Positions 26,121 through 34,876 of a DNA stretch of 64,000 nucleotides are shown here, one piece after another. Made by a program: the position numbers and the translations under genes. How positions within the stretch are numbered: position 1 is the stretch's first letter; every line of letters starts with the position of its first letter. Location of the stretch: assembly GCA_947503935.1 (NCBI GenBank), contig CANNFR010000002.1:186001-250000 (forward strand), in the 5' to 3' direction. Origin of the DNA: an uncultured Paracoccaceae bacterium. GTDB lineage: Bacteria > Pseudomonadota > Alphaproteobacteria > Rhodobacterales > Rhodobacteraceae. The notes under the pieces were generated by a model. It did no database searches and had not been told where the DNA came from. It worked only from the letters and a program-made list of their open reading frames with translations.

Positions 26121-27108
26121 CCGTCGCCCCCTCGGCCTCGAACCCCAATGTCGCCGGGTCGAACTCATAATGCGCGCCGCAGAATTGGCAATCGGCGGTA
26201 ACGATGCCGTCTTCGGTTGTCATGGTGTCGATATCCTTGGCCGAATAGATCGACAGGCTCTGCCGCACCTTGTCGGCCGAGCAGGTGCAGCCGAAGGTGA
26301 CCGGCTGCGCATCGAAGACACGCGGCACCTCTTCGTGGAACAGGCGCACCAAAAGCTCCGTCGGCTGTACGCCGGGGCCGATCAGCTCAAGCTCCTCAAC
26401 CGTATCCAGCAGCAGATTGGCGCGGGCCCAGTTTTCCTGATCGTCACCATAGAGCACATCCTCGGCCTGCAGCAGCCCCGCCTCGCCCGACCCGCCATCC
26501 TTGGCGACAAGCGGGCTGGCCTTGGGCATGTGCTGCAGCATCACACCCCCGGCGCGCCAGCCCTCCCGTTCGCCGGGCAGCTGCGATCTGCCGAAGGTCA
26601 GTTGAAACCGCGTGGGCAGCTGCTCGGACTGGGCGAAATACGTCTCGGCGCAGGCCGACAGCGACCCGCCCGAAAGCGGCGTGATGCCCTGATAGGGTGT
26701 CGTACCCTCGCCCTGGTCGATCAGAAAGGCGAAATAGCCCTGGCCAATCTGCGGGAAGGGCGCTGCCTGGGGATCAACCTTTTCGGGATCATAGCTGGCC
26801 CAGGCGCGGATGCGCGCGGGCTGACCATCGTCGGTCGGGCCGTAATAATCGGTGGCGATCAAGCGCACGGGCCCGTCGCCGCGGATCTGCAGCGACAGCT
26901 TCCAGCGCAGTTTGATGGTCTGACCGATCAGCGCGGTCAGCAAAGCGGCCTCGGCGACCAAAGCCTCGACCGGGCCCGGATAATCGTGCTGCGCCAGCAC
27001 GTTATCCAACACACCGTCAAGCCGTGCGATGCGGCCACGGATGTCGGCGCGGTCAAGCTGAAAAGGAAGGACGGTATCGTCCCAGGCGATTTGAGATCCG
27101 AATGACAT
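26107..27108 (-). CDS. hslO: Redox-regulated chaperone Hsp33
   Basis: Cytoplasmic holdase chaperone activated by oxidation. The 333-residue protein starts MSFGSQIAWDD at the ATG at 27108, behind AAGGA; the in-frame ATG at 27138 is less likely. The redox switch zinc site is present near the C-terminus: Cys274 and Cys276 (CTC) with Cys307 and Cys310 (CQFC). First gene of the hsp33-nudix-cca operon. A CCTATAT box at 27149-27155 with a TTGTGAAA-like sequence upstream on the minus strand resembles a heat-shock sigma factor promoter, but spacing is short. It is divergent from a second Nudix gene. Confidence 0.95.
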   Translation of the reverse strand: MSFGSQIAWDDTVLPFQLDRADIRGRIARLDGVLDNVLAQHDYPGPVEALVAEAALLTALIGQTIKLRWKLSLQIRGDGPVRLIATDYYGPTDDGQPARIRAWASYDPEKVDPQAAPFPQIGQGYFAFLIDQGEGTTPYQGITPLSGGSLSACAETYFAQSEQLPTRFQLTFGRSQLPGEREGWRAGGVMLQHMPKASPLVAKDGGSGEAGLLQAEDVLYGDDQENWARANLLLDTVEELELIGPGVQPTELLVRLFHEEVPRVFDAQPVTFGCTCSADKVRQSLSIYSAKDIDTMTTEDGIVTADCQFCGAHYEFDPATLGFEAEGATGEPE

Positions 27109-27184
27109 GAGGTTTCCTTGGGCCTGCGCCTCTGGCATGAAGGGCAGTATATAGGGGCAGAAACGCTTTCACAAAGGGGTCGGC

Positions 27185-27643
27185 ATGATCAGGCGATTTG
27201 GCGAGGCCGTCGCGGCCGGCCGCAATTATTCGGCGCGGCCGGGGGTTTATGCCATCCTGCTGCGCCGTGGTGACGTGCTGCTGACCCACCAAGCCCAGCC
27301 TGTGCCCGAGTTTCAGCTGCCGGGCGGCGGTATCGACCCCGGCGAACAGCCCCTGGCGGCCTTGCATCGCGAGGTTTTCGAGGAAACCGGGTGGAGCATA
27401 TCGGCCCCGCGTCGGCTGGGCGCTTTTCGCCGATTTACCTATATGCCGGAATACGATCTCTGGGCCGAGAAGGTCTGCGTGGTCTATCTTGCCCGACCGG
27501 TGCGCGCCCTTGGCGCCCCGTCAGAAGCCGACCACATGGCGGTCTGGACACCTTTGTCGGCGGCGCCGGAGATCATTCCAAATCAGGGCGATCGGCATTT
27601 CCTAAGACAGGTCGCCACCGCCCGCACCGCGGAATTCGTATAG
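27185..27643 (+). CDS. Nudix hydrolase
   Basis: Nudix-family pyrophosphohydrolase of 152 residues. A complete Nudix box is visible: GGGIDPGEQPLAALHREVFEETGW at about 49-72 (described here by ends only: GGGIDPGE and REVFEETGW). The substrate is not defined; similar proteins act on nucleoside diphosphate derivatives or oxidised nucleotides. It is divergent from hsp33, and its 3' end overlaps the convergent receiver-phosphatase gene by 42 bp, an unusually long tail-to-tail overlap. Confidence 0.9.
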   Translation: MIRRFGEAVAAGRNYSARPGVYAILLRRGDVLLTHQAQPVPEFQLPGGGIDPGEQPLAALHREVFEETGWSISAPRRLGAFRRFTYMPEYDLWAEKVCVVYLARPVRALGAPSEADHMAVWTPLSAAPEIIPNQGDRHFLRQVATARTAEFV

Positions 27644-28888
27644 GACGCCCGAGATATCATCGCTCATATCGCCCGACCCGGCGAAGGCCTGAACGTCCCA
27701 AACCAGCGCTTCAAGCAGGGTTGAGCCGCGCATCGAGGCATTCTTGCGCACAAAGGTCATGACACCCTCTTCGCCCAGTTCTTCGCCCGTTTCATCCGCG
27801 GCCTCGGTCAGACCATCGGACATGAGCAGCAAACGGTCGCCGGGCTGCATCTGAATGTCGGTCCGCGAATAGGCCGCATCGGGCACAAGGCCCACGGGAA
27901 GACCGCCTTCGCCCAGCGTCTCAATCGTACCATCGGCACGCAGAAGAAAGGGGTGCGGATGGCCCGCCTGCACGAAAGAGACCTGGCCGGTGACCAGATC
28001 GGCCACGGCGTAGATAACCGTGAAGTACTGATCGACCTGCATCGTCTCAATCACGATCCGGTTCATGCGGCCCGCGACCACATCGGGGGCAAACGCCTCG
28101 GCTTGATCGCTGCCGTCCAGCGCGATGGCGACATTGCCCTCGGGTGTTGAGCTGGTGAACATACCGGCCAGGCGTGCCGCTAGCATCGCCGAGGCGACAC
28201 CATGGCCAGAGACGTCGATCGCATAAAACGCCAGCTTGCTTGGGCTGAGCATGAAGTAGCCCACCAGATCGCCGCCCACATGGCCCGACGGGCGCAGCAT
28301 CACGGCGATTTCAGCCGACCCAAGGTCGCGCTGACGCTCGCGCACCAGGGTCATCTGTAGTTTGCGCGCTTCGATCAGGTCACGGTCAAGTGCGGCGTGG
28401 ACATCGCGCAGTTCATCAAGCGTTTCATTGACGATGCGGTTCTTTTCGGTCAGCTCACGCTCCATTTTCAGGATACGCTCGCCCGCGATCATGCGGGCGT
28501 GCAGTTCGGCCGCATTAACCGGCTTGGCCAGAAAGTCATCAGCTCCCACCTCAAGCCCCTGGGCGACCTCCGATTTCTCGTTCTTCGCGGTGAGGAGGAT
28601 GAAGTACCCGTAGCGGTCCTGGGACAACCCGCGAAACGCACGGCAAAGCTCAAGCCCGTTGAGGCCCGGCATCATCCAGTCGCTCAGCACGAAATCGTAA
28701 GCCTGCTGACGCATCAGCTCTAGCGCTTCGGTGCCGCTGCCTGCTTCGTCGACATCATAATTGCCCCGCTTCAGGGAGGCTTGCAGAATCTTGCGCTGCA
28801 TGCGGCTGTCATCGACAATCAGCACCCGACGGCGCTGGGCCTGTTCGGTGATGTCGGACAGATCTGGGTTTGGCACGATGGCGTTCAC
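27602..28888 (-). CDS. Response regulator with PP2C (RsbU/SpoIIE-type) phosphatase output
   Basis: 428-residue signalling protein: N-terminal receiver domain (about 20-140; acidic pocket Asp26/Asp27, phosphoacceptor Asp70 in LSDWMMPG, conserved Lys in FLAKPVN), a coiled-coil linker (about 140-190) and a C-terminal PPM/PP2C phosphatase with GGDLVGYF, DVSGHGVASAM, MSDGLTEA and MSDDISGVL metal-ligand motifs. Such proteins dephosphorylate anti-sigma-factor antagonists in partner-switching systems; RbaY of Rhodobacter capsulatus, which affects gene-transfer-agent production, has this design. I prefer the GTG at 28888 (AGAGG upstream) over the ATG at 28927. A divergent Hpt gene lies across a 158-bp gap. 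Confidence 0.93.
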   Translation of the reverse strand: MNAIVPNPDLSDITEQAQRRRVLIVDDSRMQRKILQASLKRGNYDVDEAGSGTEALELMRQQAYDFVLSDWMMPGLNGLELCRAFRGLSQDRYGYFILLTAKNEKSEVAQGLEVGADDFLAKPVNAAELHARMIAGERILKMERELTEKNRIVNETLDELRDVHAALDRDLIEARKLQMTLVRERQRDLGSAEIAVMLRPSGHVGGDLVGYFMLSPSKLAFYAIDVSGHGVASAMLAARLAGMFTSSTPEGNVAIALDGSDQAEAFAPDVVAGRMNRIVIETMQVDQYFTVIYAVADLVTGQVSFVQAGHPHPFLLRADGTIETLGEGGLPVGLVPDAAYSRTDIQMQPGDRLLLMSDGLTEAADETGEELGEEGVMTFVRKNASMRGSTLLEALVWDVQAFAGSGDMSDDISGVLYEFRGAGGGDLS

Positions 28889-29046
28889 GGGACCTCTTTC
28901 GAGCGATTCCACACCTTCATGACCCATCGCAGCTTAAGACGCGGTGAATCCTAAAGTTGCATCTATTTGGTCCGAAATACTTACCGACCGTTAAGATACG
29001 CCCCCTAGCTTTGCCCATGTGGGATTGGGTTTTCTGGAGGTGGGAT

Positions 29047-29379
29047 ATGATTGATTGGGAAAGGGTGAATCAACTTCGCGATGAAGTTGGACATGAAGAT
29101 TTCGCAGAGGTGGTTGAGCTGTTTTTGGAAGAGGTGGAAGAGGTTACCAAGCGATTGGCAACGAACCCCGATCCAGCGCGGCTGGGCGATGATCTGCACT
29201 TTCTGAAAGGCAGCGCGCTGAATCTGGGTTTTGAGGATTTTGGAACGCTCTGCCAATACGGTGAAAAGCTGGCGGCCAACGGGCGCGCGGATGAGGTGAT
29301 GGTGCCGCAAATCCTTGCGATCTATCAGGAATCGCGGCGCATGTTCCTGGAATCCGGTGAGGTGAAGGCGGTGGCCTGA
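29047..29379 (+). CDS. Histidine phosphotransfer (Hpt) domain protein
   Basis: Stand-alone Hpt protein of 110 residues that would pass phosphoryl groups between a hybrid kinase and a response regulator. The phosphorylatable His51 lies in LHFLKGSALNLGF, within a four-helix bundle. The ATG at 29047 follows a strong GGAGGTG; an in-frame ATG at 29017 would add a Trp-rich decapeptide that is simply the translated ribosome-binding region. It is divergent from the receiver-PP2C phosphatase, whose Asp70 is the obvious candidate partner (inference). Confidence 0.92.
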   Translation: MIDWERVNQLRDEVGHEDFAEVVELFLEEVEEVTKRLATNPDPARLGDDLHFLKGSALNLGFEDFGTLCQYGEKLAANGRADEVMVPQILAIYQESRRMFLESGEVKAVA

Positions 29380-29390
29380 GCCCCTATCGG

Positions 29391-30638
29391 CTAAATCAGG
29401 AACTCGGCCAGCGTTTCGTCAGATGTGATGTCGCGCCAGGCAAAACCGACCTGGTCGAGCCGCGTGAAGAGGCCTTCGAAATTCGCGGCATCGCTGGTCT
29501 CGATCCCGATCAGGACCGAGCCGAAGTTGCGCGCTGATTTCTTGAGGTATTCAAAGCGGGCGATGTCATCATCGGGGCCGAGGATCGCAAGAAACTCACG
29601 CAAGGCGCCGGGGCGTTGCGGCAGCCGCAGGATGAAGTATTTCTTCACCCCGGAATAGCGCTGGGCGCGTTCCTTCACTTCGGGCAAACGCTCAAAATCG
29701 AAATTGCCGCCGGAGGTCACGCAAACCACCGATTTACCGCGGATGGCATCGGCAAGCTCGGGCAGCACGTCGACCGACAGCGCGCCGGCCGGTTCAAGCA
29801 CCACGCCCTCGACATTCAGCATCTCCAGCATGGTCGCGCAAATCCGATCCTCGGGGGCGGCCAGGACATCGGCGGGATTGGTCTGCGCAAGCGCCTTGAA
29901 GGTCAGCCGCCCGATCTCGGCCACGGCGGCGCCGTCGACGAAGGTATTGACCTTGGGCAGCTTGATCGGCGCGCCCTTTTCCAGCGCCGCGGCCAGTGAG
30001 GCACCGCCGGCAGGCTCAACGAAGCGGAACGCGGTCTGCGGCGCGACCTCGTGAAAATACGAGACGGTGCCCGCCGAGAGCCCGCCCCCGCCGACCGGCA
30101 AGATCACCATATCCGGCGCGCGCGCCATTTCCGCCAACAACTCAACCGCGACACTGGCCTGACCCTCAATCACGTCTGCGTCGTCGAAGGGCGACAGGAA
30201 ATGCGCGCCAACCTTCGCGCAATAGCTTTGCGCGGCACGCAGAGTGTCGTCGAAATAATCGCCCGTCAGCTCAATCCGGACCTGCCCGCCCCCGAAAATC
30301 TGCGTCTTCTGGATTTTTTGCTGCGGCGTCGTAACAGGCATGAAAACCACGCCCTCGACCCCGAAATGGCGGCAGACATAGGCCACGCCCTGGGCATGAT
30401 TGCCCGCGCTGGCGCAGACGAATTGCCGCTGATCGGGCCTGGCGGCCAGCACCTTGCGCATCGCGTTGAACGCGCCGCGCAGCTTGTAGGAGCGGACCGG
30501 CGACAGATCCTCGCGCTTCAGCCAGATATCGGCGCCATAGCGATCGGACAGGTGGTCGTTGCGCTGCAACGGCGTGGGCGGGAACAGGCCGCGCATCGCG
30601 GCCTCGGCATCGCGGGCGGCTTTGGCAAAGGTGCTCAT
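29391..30638 (-). CDS. ilvA: Threonine dehydratase (ammonia-lyase), biosynthetic type
   Basis: PLP enzyme converting threonine to 2-oxobutanoate, first step of isoleucine synthesis. The 415-residue protein has the PLP lysine Lys52 in SYKLRGAF, the phosphate-binding GGGGLSAGT loop and a single C-terminal ACT-like domain starting near [19 protein letters not shown], so it is the short form with one regulatory domain. Start ATG 30638 follows GGTAGGGGG; the longer frame to 30665 is not needed. It is divergent from argG and nearly touches the convergent Hpt gene. Confidence 0.95.
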   Translation of the reverse strand: MSTFAKAARDAEAAMRGLFPPTPLQRNDHLSDRYGADIWLKREDLSPVRSYKLRGAFNAMRKVLAARPDQRQFVCASAGNHAQGVAYVCRHFGVEGVVFMPVTTPQQKIQKTQIFGGGQVRIELTGDYFDDTLRAAQSYCAKVGAHFLSPFDDADVIEGQASVAVELLAEMARAPDMVILPVGGGGLSAGTVSYFHEVAPQTAFRFVEPAGGASLAAALEKGAPIKLPKVNTFVDGAAVAEIGRLTFKALAQTNPADVLAAPEDRICATMLEMLNVEGVVLEPAGALSVDVLPELADAIRGKSVVCVTSGGNFDFERLPEVKERAQRYSGVKKYFILRLPQRPGALREFLAILGPDDDIARFEYLKKSARNFGSVLIGIETSDAANFEGLFTRLDQVGFAWRDITSDETLAEFLI

Positions 30639-30740
30639 CCCCCTACCTCGCGCGAAAGCGTGCATCGCGCAAGTGCCTTGCCCCCAAGGGCAAAACCCGA
30701 TAATCGCCGCCCGTCACACCCACGCCCGGAGGCCCCGTTC

Positions 30741-31967
30741 ATGTCCGCGCCGAAAAAAGTCGTCCTCGCCTATTCGGGCGGCCTCGATACCTCGATCATC
30801 CTGAAATGGCTGCAGACGGAATATGGCTGCGAGGTGGTGACCTTCACCGCCGATCTGGGCCAGGGGGAAGAGCTTGAGCCGGCGCGCAAAAAGGCCGAAC
30901 TCTTGGGGATCAAACCGGAAAACATCCATATCGAGGACATTCGCGAGGAATTCGTCCGCGACTTCGTGTTTCCGATGTTCCGCGCCAATGCGCTCTATGA
31001 GGGGCTCTATCTCTTGGGCACCTCGATCGCGCGGCCGCTGATCTCGCAGCACCTGATCCGCATCGCGGCCGAGACGGGCGCCGATGCCGTCGCGCACGGG
31101 GCGACCGGCAAAGGCAACGATCAGGTCCGGTTTGAACTGGCCGCTTACGCGCTGAACCCGGATATCCGGGTGATCGCGCCCTGGCGGGAATGGGATTTGT
31201 CCAGCCGCACCAAGCTGTTGGAGTTCGCCGAACAGCACCAGATCCCCATCGCCAAGGACAAGCGCGGCGAGGCGCCGTTCAGCGTGGATGCCAATCTTCT
31301 GCACACATCGTCAGAGGGCAAGGTGCTGGAAGACCCCGCCGATGAGGCCCCCGATTACGTCTATCAGCGCACCGTGCACCCTGAGGACGCCCCCGATACG
31401 CCCGAATACATCGAGATCGGGTTCGAAAAGGGCGACGCGGTCAGCATCAACGGCGAAGCGATGTCGCCCGCCACGATCCTGACGAAGCTGAACGAGCTGG
31501 GCGGCAAGCACGGCATCGGGCGGCTGGACCTGGTCGAGGGGCGGTTCGTCGGCATGAAATCCCGCGGCATCTACGAGACCCCCGGCGGCACCCTGCTGCT
31601 TGAGGCACATCGCGGGATTGAGCAGATCACGCTGGATCGTGGCGCCGCGCATCTGAAAGACCAGATCATGCCGCAATATGCCGAGCTGATCTATAACGGC
31701 TTCTGGTTCGCGCCCGAGCGTGAGATGCTGCAAGCCCTGATCGACAAAAGTCAGGAGCATGTGATCGGCACGGTCCGCCTGAAGCTCTACAAAGGCCTCG
31801 CCCGGACGGTTGGCCGCTGGTCCGACCACTCGCTTTATTCCGAAGCACACGTGACGTTTGAGGATGACGCGGGCGCCTACGATCAAAAAGACGCCGCCGG
31901 TTTCATCAAGCTGAACGCGCTGCGCCTGAAACTGATCGCGATGCGCAATCGGCGGCTGGGGAAATAG
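30741..31967 (+). CDS. argG: Argininosuccinate synthase
   Basis: ATP-dependent condensation of citrulline and aspartate in arginine synthesis, 408 residues. The N-terminal PP-loop SGGLDTS (12-18) binds [27 protein letters not shown] and [19 protein letters not shown] are further family segments. The ATG at 30741 follows GGAGG by nine bases; the very long frame upstream runs opposite ilvA and is a shadow. A small TTGCCC-CCAA-GGGCAA hairpin lies in the leader at 30678-30693. Confidence 0.97.
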   Translation: MSAPKKVVLAYSGGLDTSIILKWLQTEYGCEVVTFTADLGQGEELEPARKKAELLGIKPENIHIEDIREEFVRDFVFPMFRANALYEGLYLLGTSIARPLISQHLIRIAAETGADAVAHGATGKGNDQVRFELAAYALNPDIRVIAPWREWDLSSRTKLLEFAEQHQIPIAKDKRGEAPFSVDANLLHTSSEGKVLEDPADEAPDYVYQRTVHPEDAPDTPEYIEIGFEKGDAVSINGEAMSPATILTKLNELGGKHGIGRLDLVEGRFVGMKSRGIYETPGGTLLLEAHRGIEQITLDRGAAHLKDQIMPQYAELIYNGFWFAPEREMLQALIDKSQEHVIGTVRLKLYKGLARTVGRWSDHSLYSEAHVTFEDDAGAYDQKDAAGFIKLNALRLKLIAMRNRRLGK

Positions 31968-32036
31968 CGCTTTTTGCGACCGCCTTGCACCGGTGATATC
32001 TTTTTGACGCTGGGCTTTGCCCAAGCGCGATAGGGG

Positions 32037-32051
32037 TTAACGGCTTGTTAA
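32037..32051. promoter_or_regulatory. CtrA-type binding site (TTAA-N7-TTAA)
   Basis: TTAA (32037-32040), seven bases, TTAA (32048-32051), followed by C: an exact match to the alphaproteobacterial CtrA consensus. It is 73 bp before the start of the Hint-domain gene. A further hairpin GGAGA..TCTCC lies at about 32079-32094. The motif is seen directly; binding is inferred. Confidence 0.55.
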
Positions 32052-32123
32052 CGAATAGGTGGTCCTAAGGAGAGGTTAATCTCCGAAGGGTTGAGTAATG
32101 ATGACTGACGGGCGGGCCTGACA

Positions 32124-33128
32124 ATGCCGATGGCCACAGTCGAGATGTATGAGGTGCCGATTGGGTTTATCACCACGACGTCGCCGCAAACTGTAACGAC
32201 CGTCATCACCGTTACCATCACGGATGACGACGACACATTGCAGGCCAATGAAAACGCCGATCCTGGTGCTTCGCAGATTTTCACGACTTCAGCAGGTACT
32301 GTGACGAGCTATTCTCTCATTTTCGATACCACTGTCACATATACGCCAGCAGGCGGCACCGGGCCCGTCACAATACCAGTGAAAATTCTCAGTCTTAACG
32401 TGGGTGGCGTCCTTCGTTACTATATCATGGCAGATAGCGGTGACGAGATTCCCGGTCTCGAGGACGGCGATAGTATCGTGCGCGGGCCAAGCCGTACTGG
32501 CTACACACCTATCGACTACGAAGACCTCCAGCCCCCCGTCATGCCCTGTTTTGCCTCCGGCACAATGCTGGAAACGCCAACCGGCCTCCGCGCGGTTGAG
32601 GATATTTGCGTCGGCAATCTGGTGGTGACGGCCGATCACGGGCCCCAGCCTGTGCGTTGGGCCGGGTCGGCGCGGTTAGATGCGCGCGGCCTGAACCGCC
32701 GGCCCGAACTTCGGCCGATCCGCATTCAATCGGGCGTTCTGGGGCTTGGCGTACCGGGGCGCGCTCTGCTGGTCTCACCCCAGCATCGGCTGCTCCTGCG
32801 CGGCTGGCAGGTTGAACTGGCTTTTGGCGAGGCCGAGGTTCTGGCCCCCGCCAAGCATCTGATCGGCTGGCCGGGCATCGACGTGGCGCATGATCTGACC
32901 TCGGTCACCTACCACCACCTCATGTTCGACCGTCATGAAATCGTCTGGGCCAACGGTCTGCCCGCCGAAAGCTTCTTGCTGGGCGATTGCATGCGCGAGG
33001 GGCTGCCAGCCCCGCAAGTCGATGAAATCATATCCCTTTTCCCCAACCTCGCCCAATCGGCGCCAAAACCCGCCCGCAGTCTGGCTCGTGCCCACGAAGT
33101 CGCGGCCCTGGGCCTTCGGACGGCTTAG
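32124..33128 (+). CDS. Hint-domain (Hedgehog/intein) protein
   Basis: 334-residue protein with a Thr/Asp-rich N-terminal part (about 1-135, beta-rich by composition, with DDDDT and repeated TVT runs) and a Hint_2-type domain from about 140 (PCFASGTMLETPTG with candidate nucleophile Cys142, VTADHGPQPVRWAG, LVSPQHRLLLRG and a YHHLMFDRHEIVWANGLPAESF end). Rhodobacterales carry many such proteins; some Hint domains self-process, but this has rarely been shown for this class. No obvious signal peptide. The 5' third is visibly less GC-rich than the 3' part. A CtrA-type box precedes it. Its stop abuts the stop of the convergent sulfotransferase-like gene with no spacing. Confidence 0.85.
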   Translation: MPMATVEMYEVPIGFITTTSPQTVTTVITVTITDDDDTLQANENADPGASQIFTTSAGTVTSYSLIFDTTVTYTPAGGTGPVTIPVKILSLNVGGVLRYYIMADSGDEIPGLEDGDSIVRGPSRTGYTPIDYEDLQPPVMPCFASGTMLETPTGLRAVEDICVGNLVVTADHGPQPVRWAGSARLDARGLNRRPELRPIRIQSGVLGLGVPGRALLVSPQHRLLLRGWQVELAFGEAEVLAPAKHLIGWPGIDVAHDLTSVTYHHLMFDRHEIVWANGLPAESFLLGDCMREGLPAPQVDEIISLFPNLAQSAPKPARSLARAHEVAALGLRTA

Positions 33129-33854
33129 TCAGACAGCCGCCAGCCGGTATTGGTAAAGCCATTCGTAATACGGCAGCGCGGCCTCCACCAGGTCAGCACC
33201 GGCGCCGTCAAGCTGCGGCAGCGGGCCTTCGGGCTGATCGAACCCGGTGCTGCGGTGCACAGCCCCGTACCAATGCCGCGCCCAGACGCCGTCCTGAGGC
33301 AAACCACCGGCGGGCCAGCGCAGCATATCTGGCGTGAAATCGATGCCCAGCGCTGCACACAAACCGCTCAGCGCGGCCCGAGGGTCGGCGCGGATATCCT
33401 GACTGTCGATCACCAGCGGCCTTTCCCCCTGCCAATCGGCAATTCGGTCGAAAAGCGCGGCCTGTTGGGCAAAGCCGATATCGCCCAATGTGGGGTTTTC
33501 GTGCTTGCGCAGATAGCTGGCGACCACCCGCGCCGGGTGGCGGATCAGGAAGACGTTCACACAATCCCGCGCCCAGTCCAGAGGAAAGCCGGCCACCATG
33601 TGGTGCGGCATGTGTTTCATGTAAAATAGTCTCTGTTCTTGCGGACTCGGCCCGGAAATCCGCGCGGCGACCTGTGCTGGATCATTCTCATGCGCGGCCA
33701 GAATTTCGTCGCGCATCGGGTGTTCAGCGCCTGTTGCGGCCAGGTAAGGTGCGTAGAACGGCTCATCCCAAACGGCACAATCGCCCCGGGCGGCGAAAGC
33801 ATACATCATGGCGGTCGACAGGTTCCGCGGGCCAGACCACATGGCGATTTTCAT
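33129..33854 (-). CDS. Sulfotransferase-like P-loop protein
   Basis: 241-residue protein with the outline of a PAPS-dependent sulfotransferase: an N-terminal phosphate-binding loop WSGPRNLSTAMMYAF (6-20) in place of the classical P-loop, and the FLIRHPARVVASYL segment that in sulfotransferases contacts the 3'-phosphate. A true sulfate acceptor is unknown. It overlaps the upstream class IV aminotransferase gene by 4 bp, so both are made from one mRNA. Fusions of the same two domains exist in plant proteins annotated as branched-chain-aminotransferase-like (recalled, not checked), which supports a shared pathway. Confidence 0.85.
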   Translation of the reverse strand: MKIAMWSGPRNLSTAMMYAFAARGDCAVWDEPFYAPYLAATGAEHPMRDEILAAHENDPAQVAARISGPSPQEQRLFYMKHMPHHMVAGFPLDWARDCVNVFLIRHPARVVASYLRKHENPTLGDIGFAQQAALFDRIADWQGERPLVIDSQDIRADPRAALSGLCAALGIDFTPDMLRWPAGGLPQDGVWARHWYGAVHRSTGFDQPEGPLPQLDGAGADLVEAALPYYEWLYQYRLAAV

Positions 33855-34747
33855 TGGGCTACAAGCGCCTTGTAGAGGCTCCGCAGACGCTCGGTCATCG
33901 GGCCGATCTGGCCGGTGCCGATCACGCGCCCGTCGATCTCGCCCACCGGCGTCTGGGCGCCGAACGTGCCGGTGAGGAACGCCTCATCAGCGGAATAGGT
34001 ATCGACCAGACTGAAGTTCCGTTCGAACACCGGGATGTCATTGGCGCGGCAGAGGTCGATCACCTTGGCCCGCGTGATCCCGTTCATGCAATAATCGCCC
34101 GTGCTGGTCCAAAACTGCCCCTTGCGGACGATGAAGAAATTGCAGGCATTGGTAGTGTTCACGAAACCATGAACGTCCAGCATCAGCGCCTCATCCGCAC
34201 CGGCCTTTTCGGCGGCGTTGCAGGCCAGGATGCAGTTCAGCTTGGAATGGCTGTTCAGCTTGGGGTCCTGGGTCATCGGCAGGCCCCGGATATGGGGCAC
34301 GGTGGCCAACCGGATCGGGCGCGGCAGCGCGGGACGCGAATGTTCCATGATGATGACGATCGTGGGCCCGGATCGGCTGAGCGCGGGATGCTGGAACGGC
34401 CGCGCCTTGACCCCCCGCGTCACCATCAGCCGTGCATGGGCGTCAGATTGCATGTTGTTGGCATTTTGCGTCTCTAACAAGGCAGAAATCACCTGATCCG
34501 GGGTCAGCCCGATCTCCAGATCAATGGCCTTGGCCGCCCCAAAAAGCCGGTCGATATGTTCGTCAAGAAAAGCCCAGCGTCCATTGTAAAGCCGCAACCC
34601 CTCCCAAACCCCATCACCCAGCATAAACCCAGAGTCGTAGACCGAAACGGTCGCTTCAACCCTGGGTAGCAGCGCGCCATTTACCCAGATCAAGATGTCC
34701 TCGTTTCGCGCGTCGTCCTCGGCCTGGTGGGTGGTGATTTGTGGCAT
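33851..34747 (-). CDS. Class IV aminotransferase (branched-chain / D-amino-acid type)
   Basis: PLP fold-type IV aminotransferase, 298 residues. Recognisable segments: WVNGALLPRVEATVSVYDSGFMLGDGVWEGLRLY (given by its ends WVNGAL and GVWEGLRLY), RLMVTRG, the candidate PLP lysine in SHSKLNCILA, ADEALMLD, GFVNTTNACNFFIV and CMNGITRAKVIDLC. These features fit the BCAT/D-amino-acid-transaminase/ADC-lyase family, but substrate cannot be assigned with certainty; the standard annotation would be branched-chain aminotransferase. The ATG at 34747 begins the two-gene unit with the sulfotransferase-like gene and is divergent from the DUF898 gene. Confidence 0.88.
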   Translation of the reverse strand: MPQITTHQAEDDARNEDILIWVNGALLPRVEATVSVYDSGFMLGDGVWEGLRLYNGRWAFLDEHIDRLFGAAKAIDLEIGLTPDQVISALLETQNANNMQSDAHARLMVTRGVKARPFQHPALSRSGPTIVIIMEHSRPALPRPIRLATVPHIRGLPMTQDPKLNSHSKLNCILACNAAEKAGADEALMLDVHGFVNTTNACNFFIVRKGQFWTSTGDYCMNGITRAKVIDLCRANDIPVFERNFSLVDTYSADEAFLTGTFGAQTPVGEIDGRVIGTGQIGPMTERLRSLYKALVAQ

Positions 34748-34876
34748 TCAGACCTCGCTTTCGGGGCTTTTGGCGGCGAATTCCATATTCTAGGCCAATT
34801 GTTGATTCACAGAGCCATCCTGCACCGCTATGAAGCGGAATCAAAAGCCAGACGTATAGAAAGAGGGATTGTATCA

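Noticed and set aside
29017-29046. Trp-rich MWDWVFWRWD N-terminal extension of the Hpt protein, as a possible trp-type leader peptide
   Set aside because: It is in frame with the Hpt gene and has no stop; it arises because the GGAGGTGGGA ribosome-binding region is open in that frame.
33615-33630. parS-like TGTTTCATGTAAAATA
   Set aside because: Three mismatches to the palindrome, inside the sulfotransferase-like gene and far from the parAB cluster; ParB specificity makes it unlikely.
34831-34860. Nine-codon ORF (MKRNQKPDV) upstream of the DUF898 gene
   Set aside because: No Shine-Dalgarno sequence and no accompanying secondary structure.
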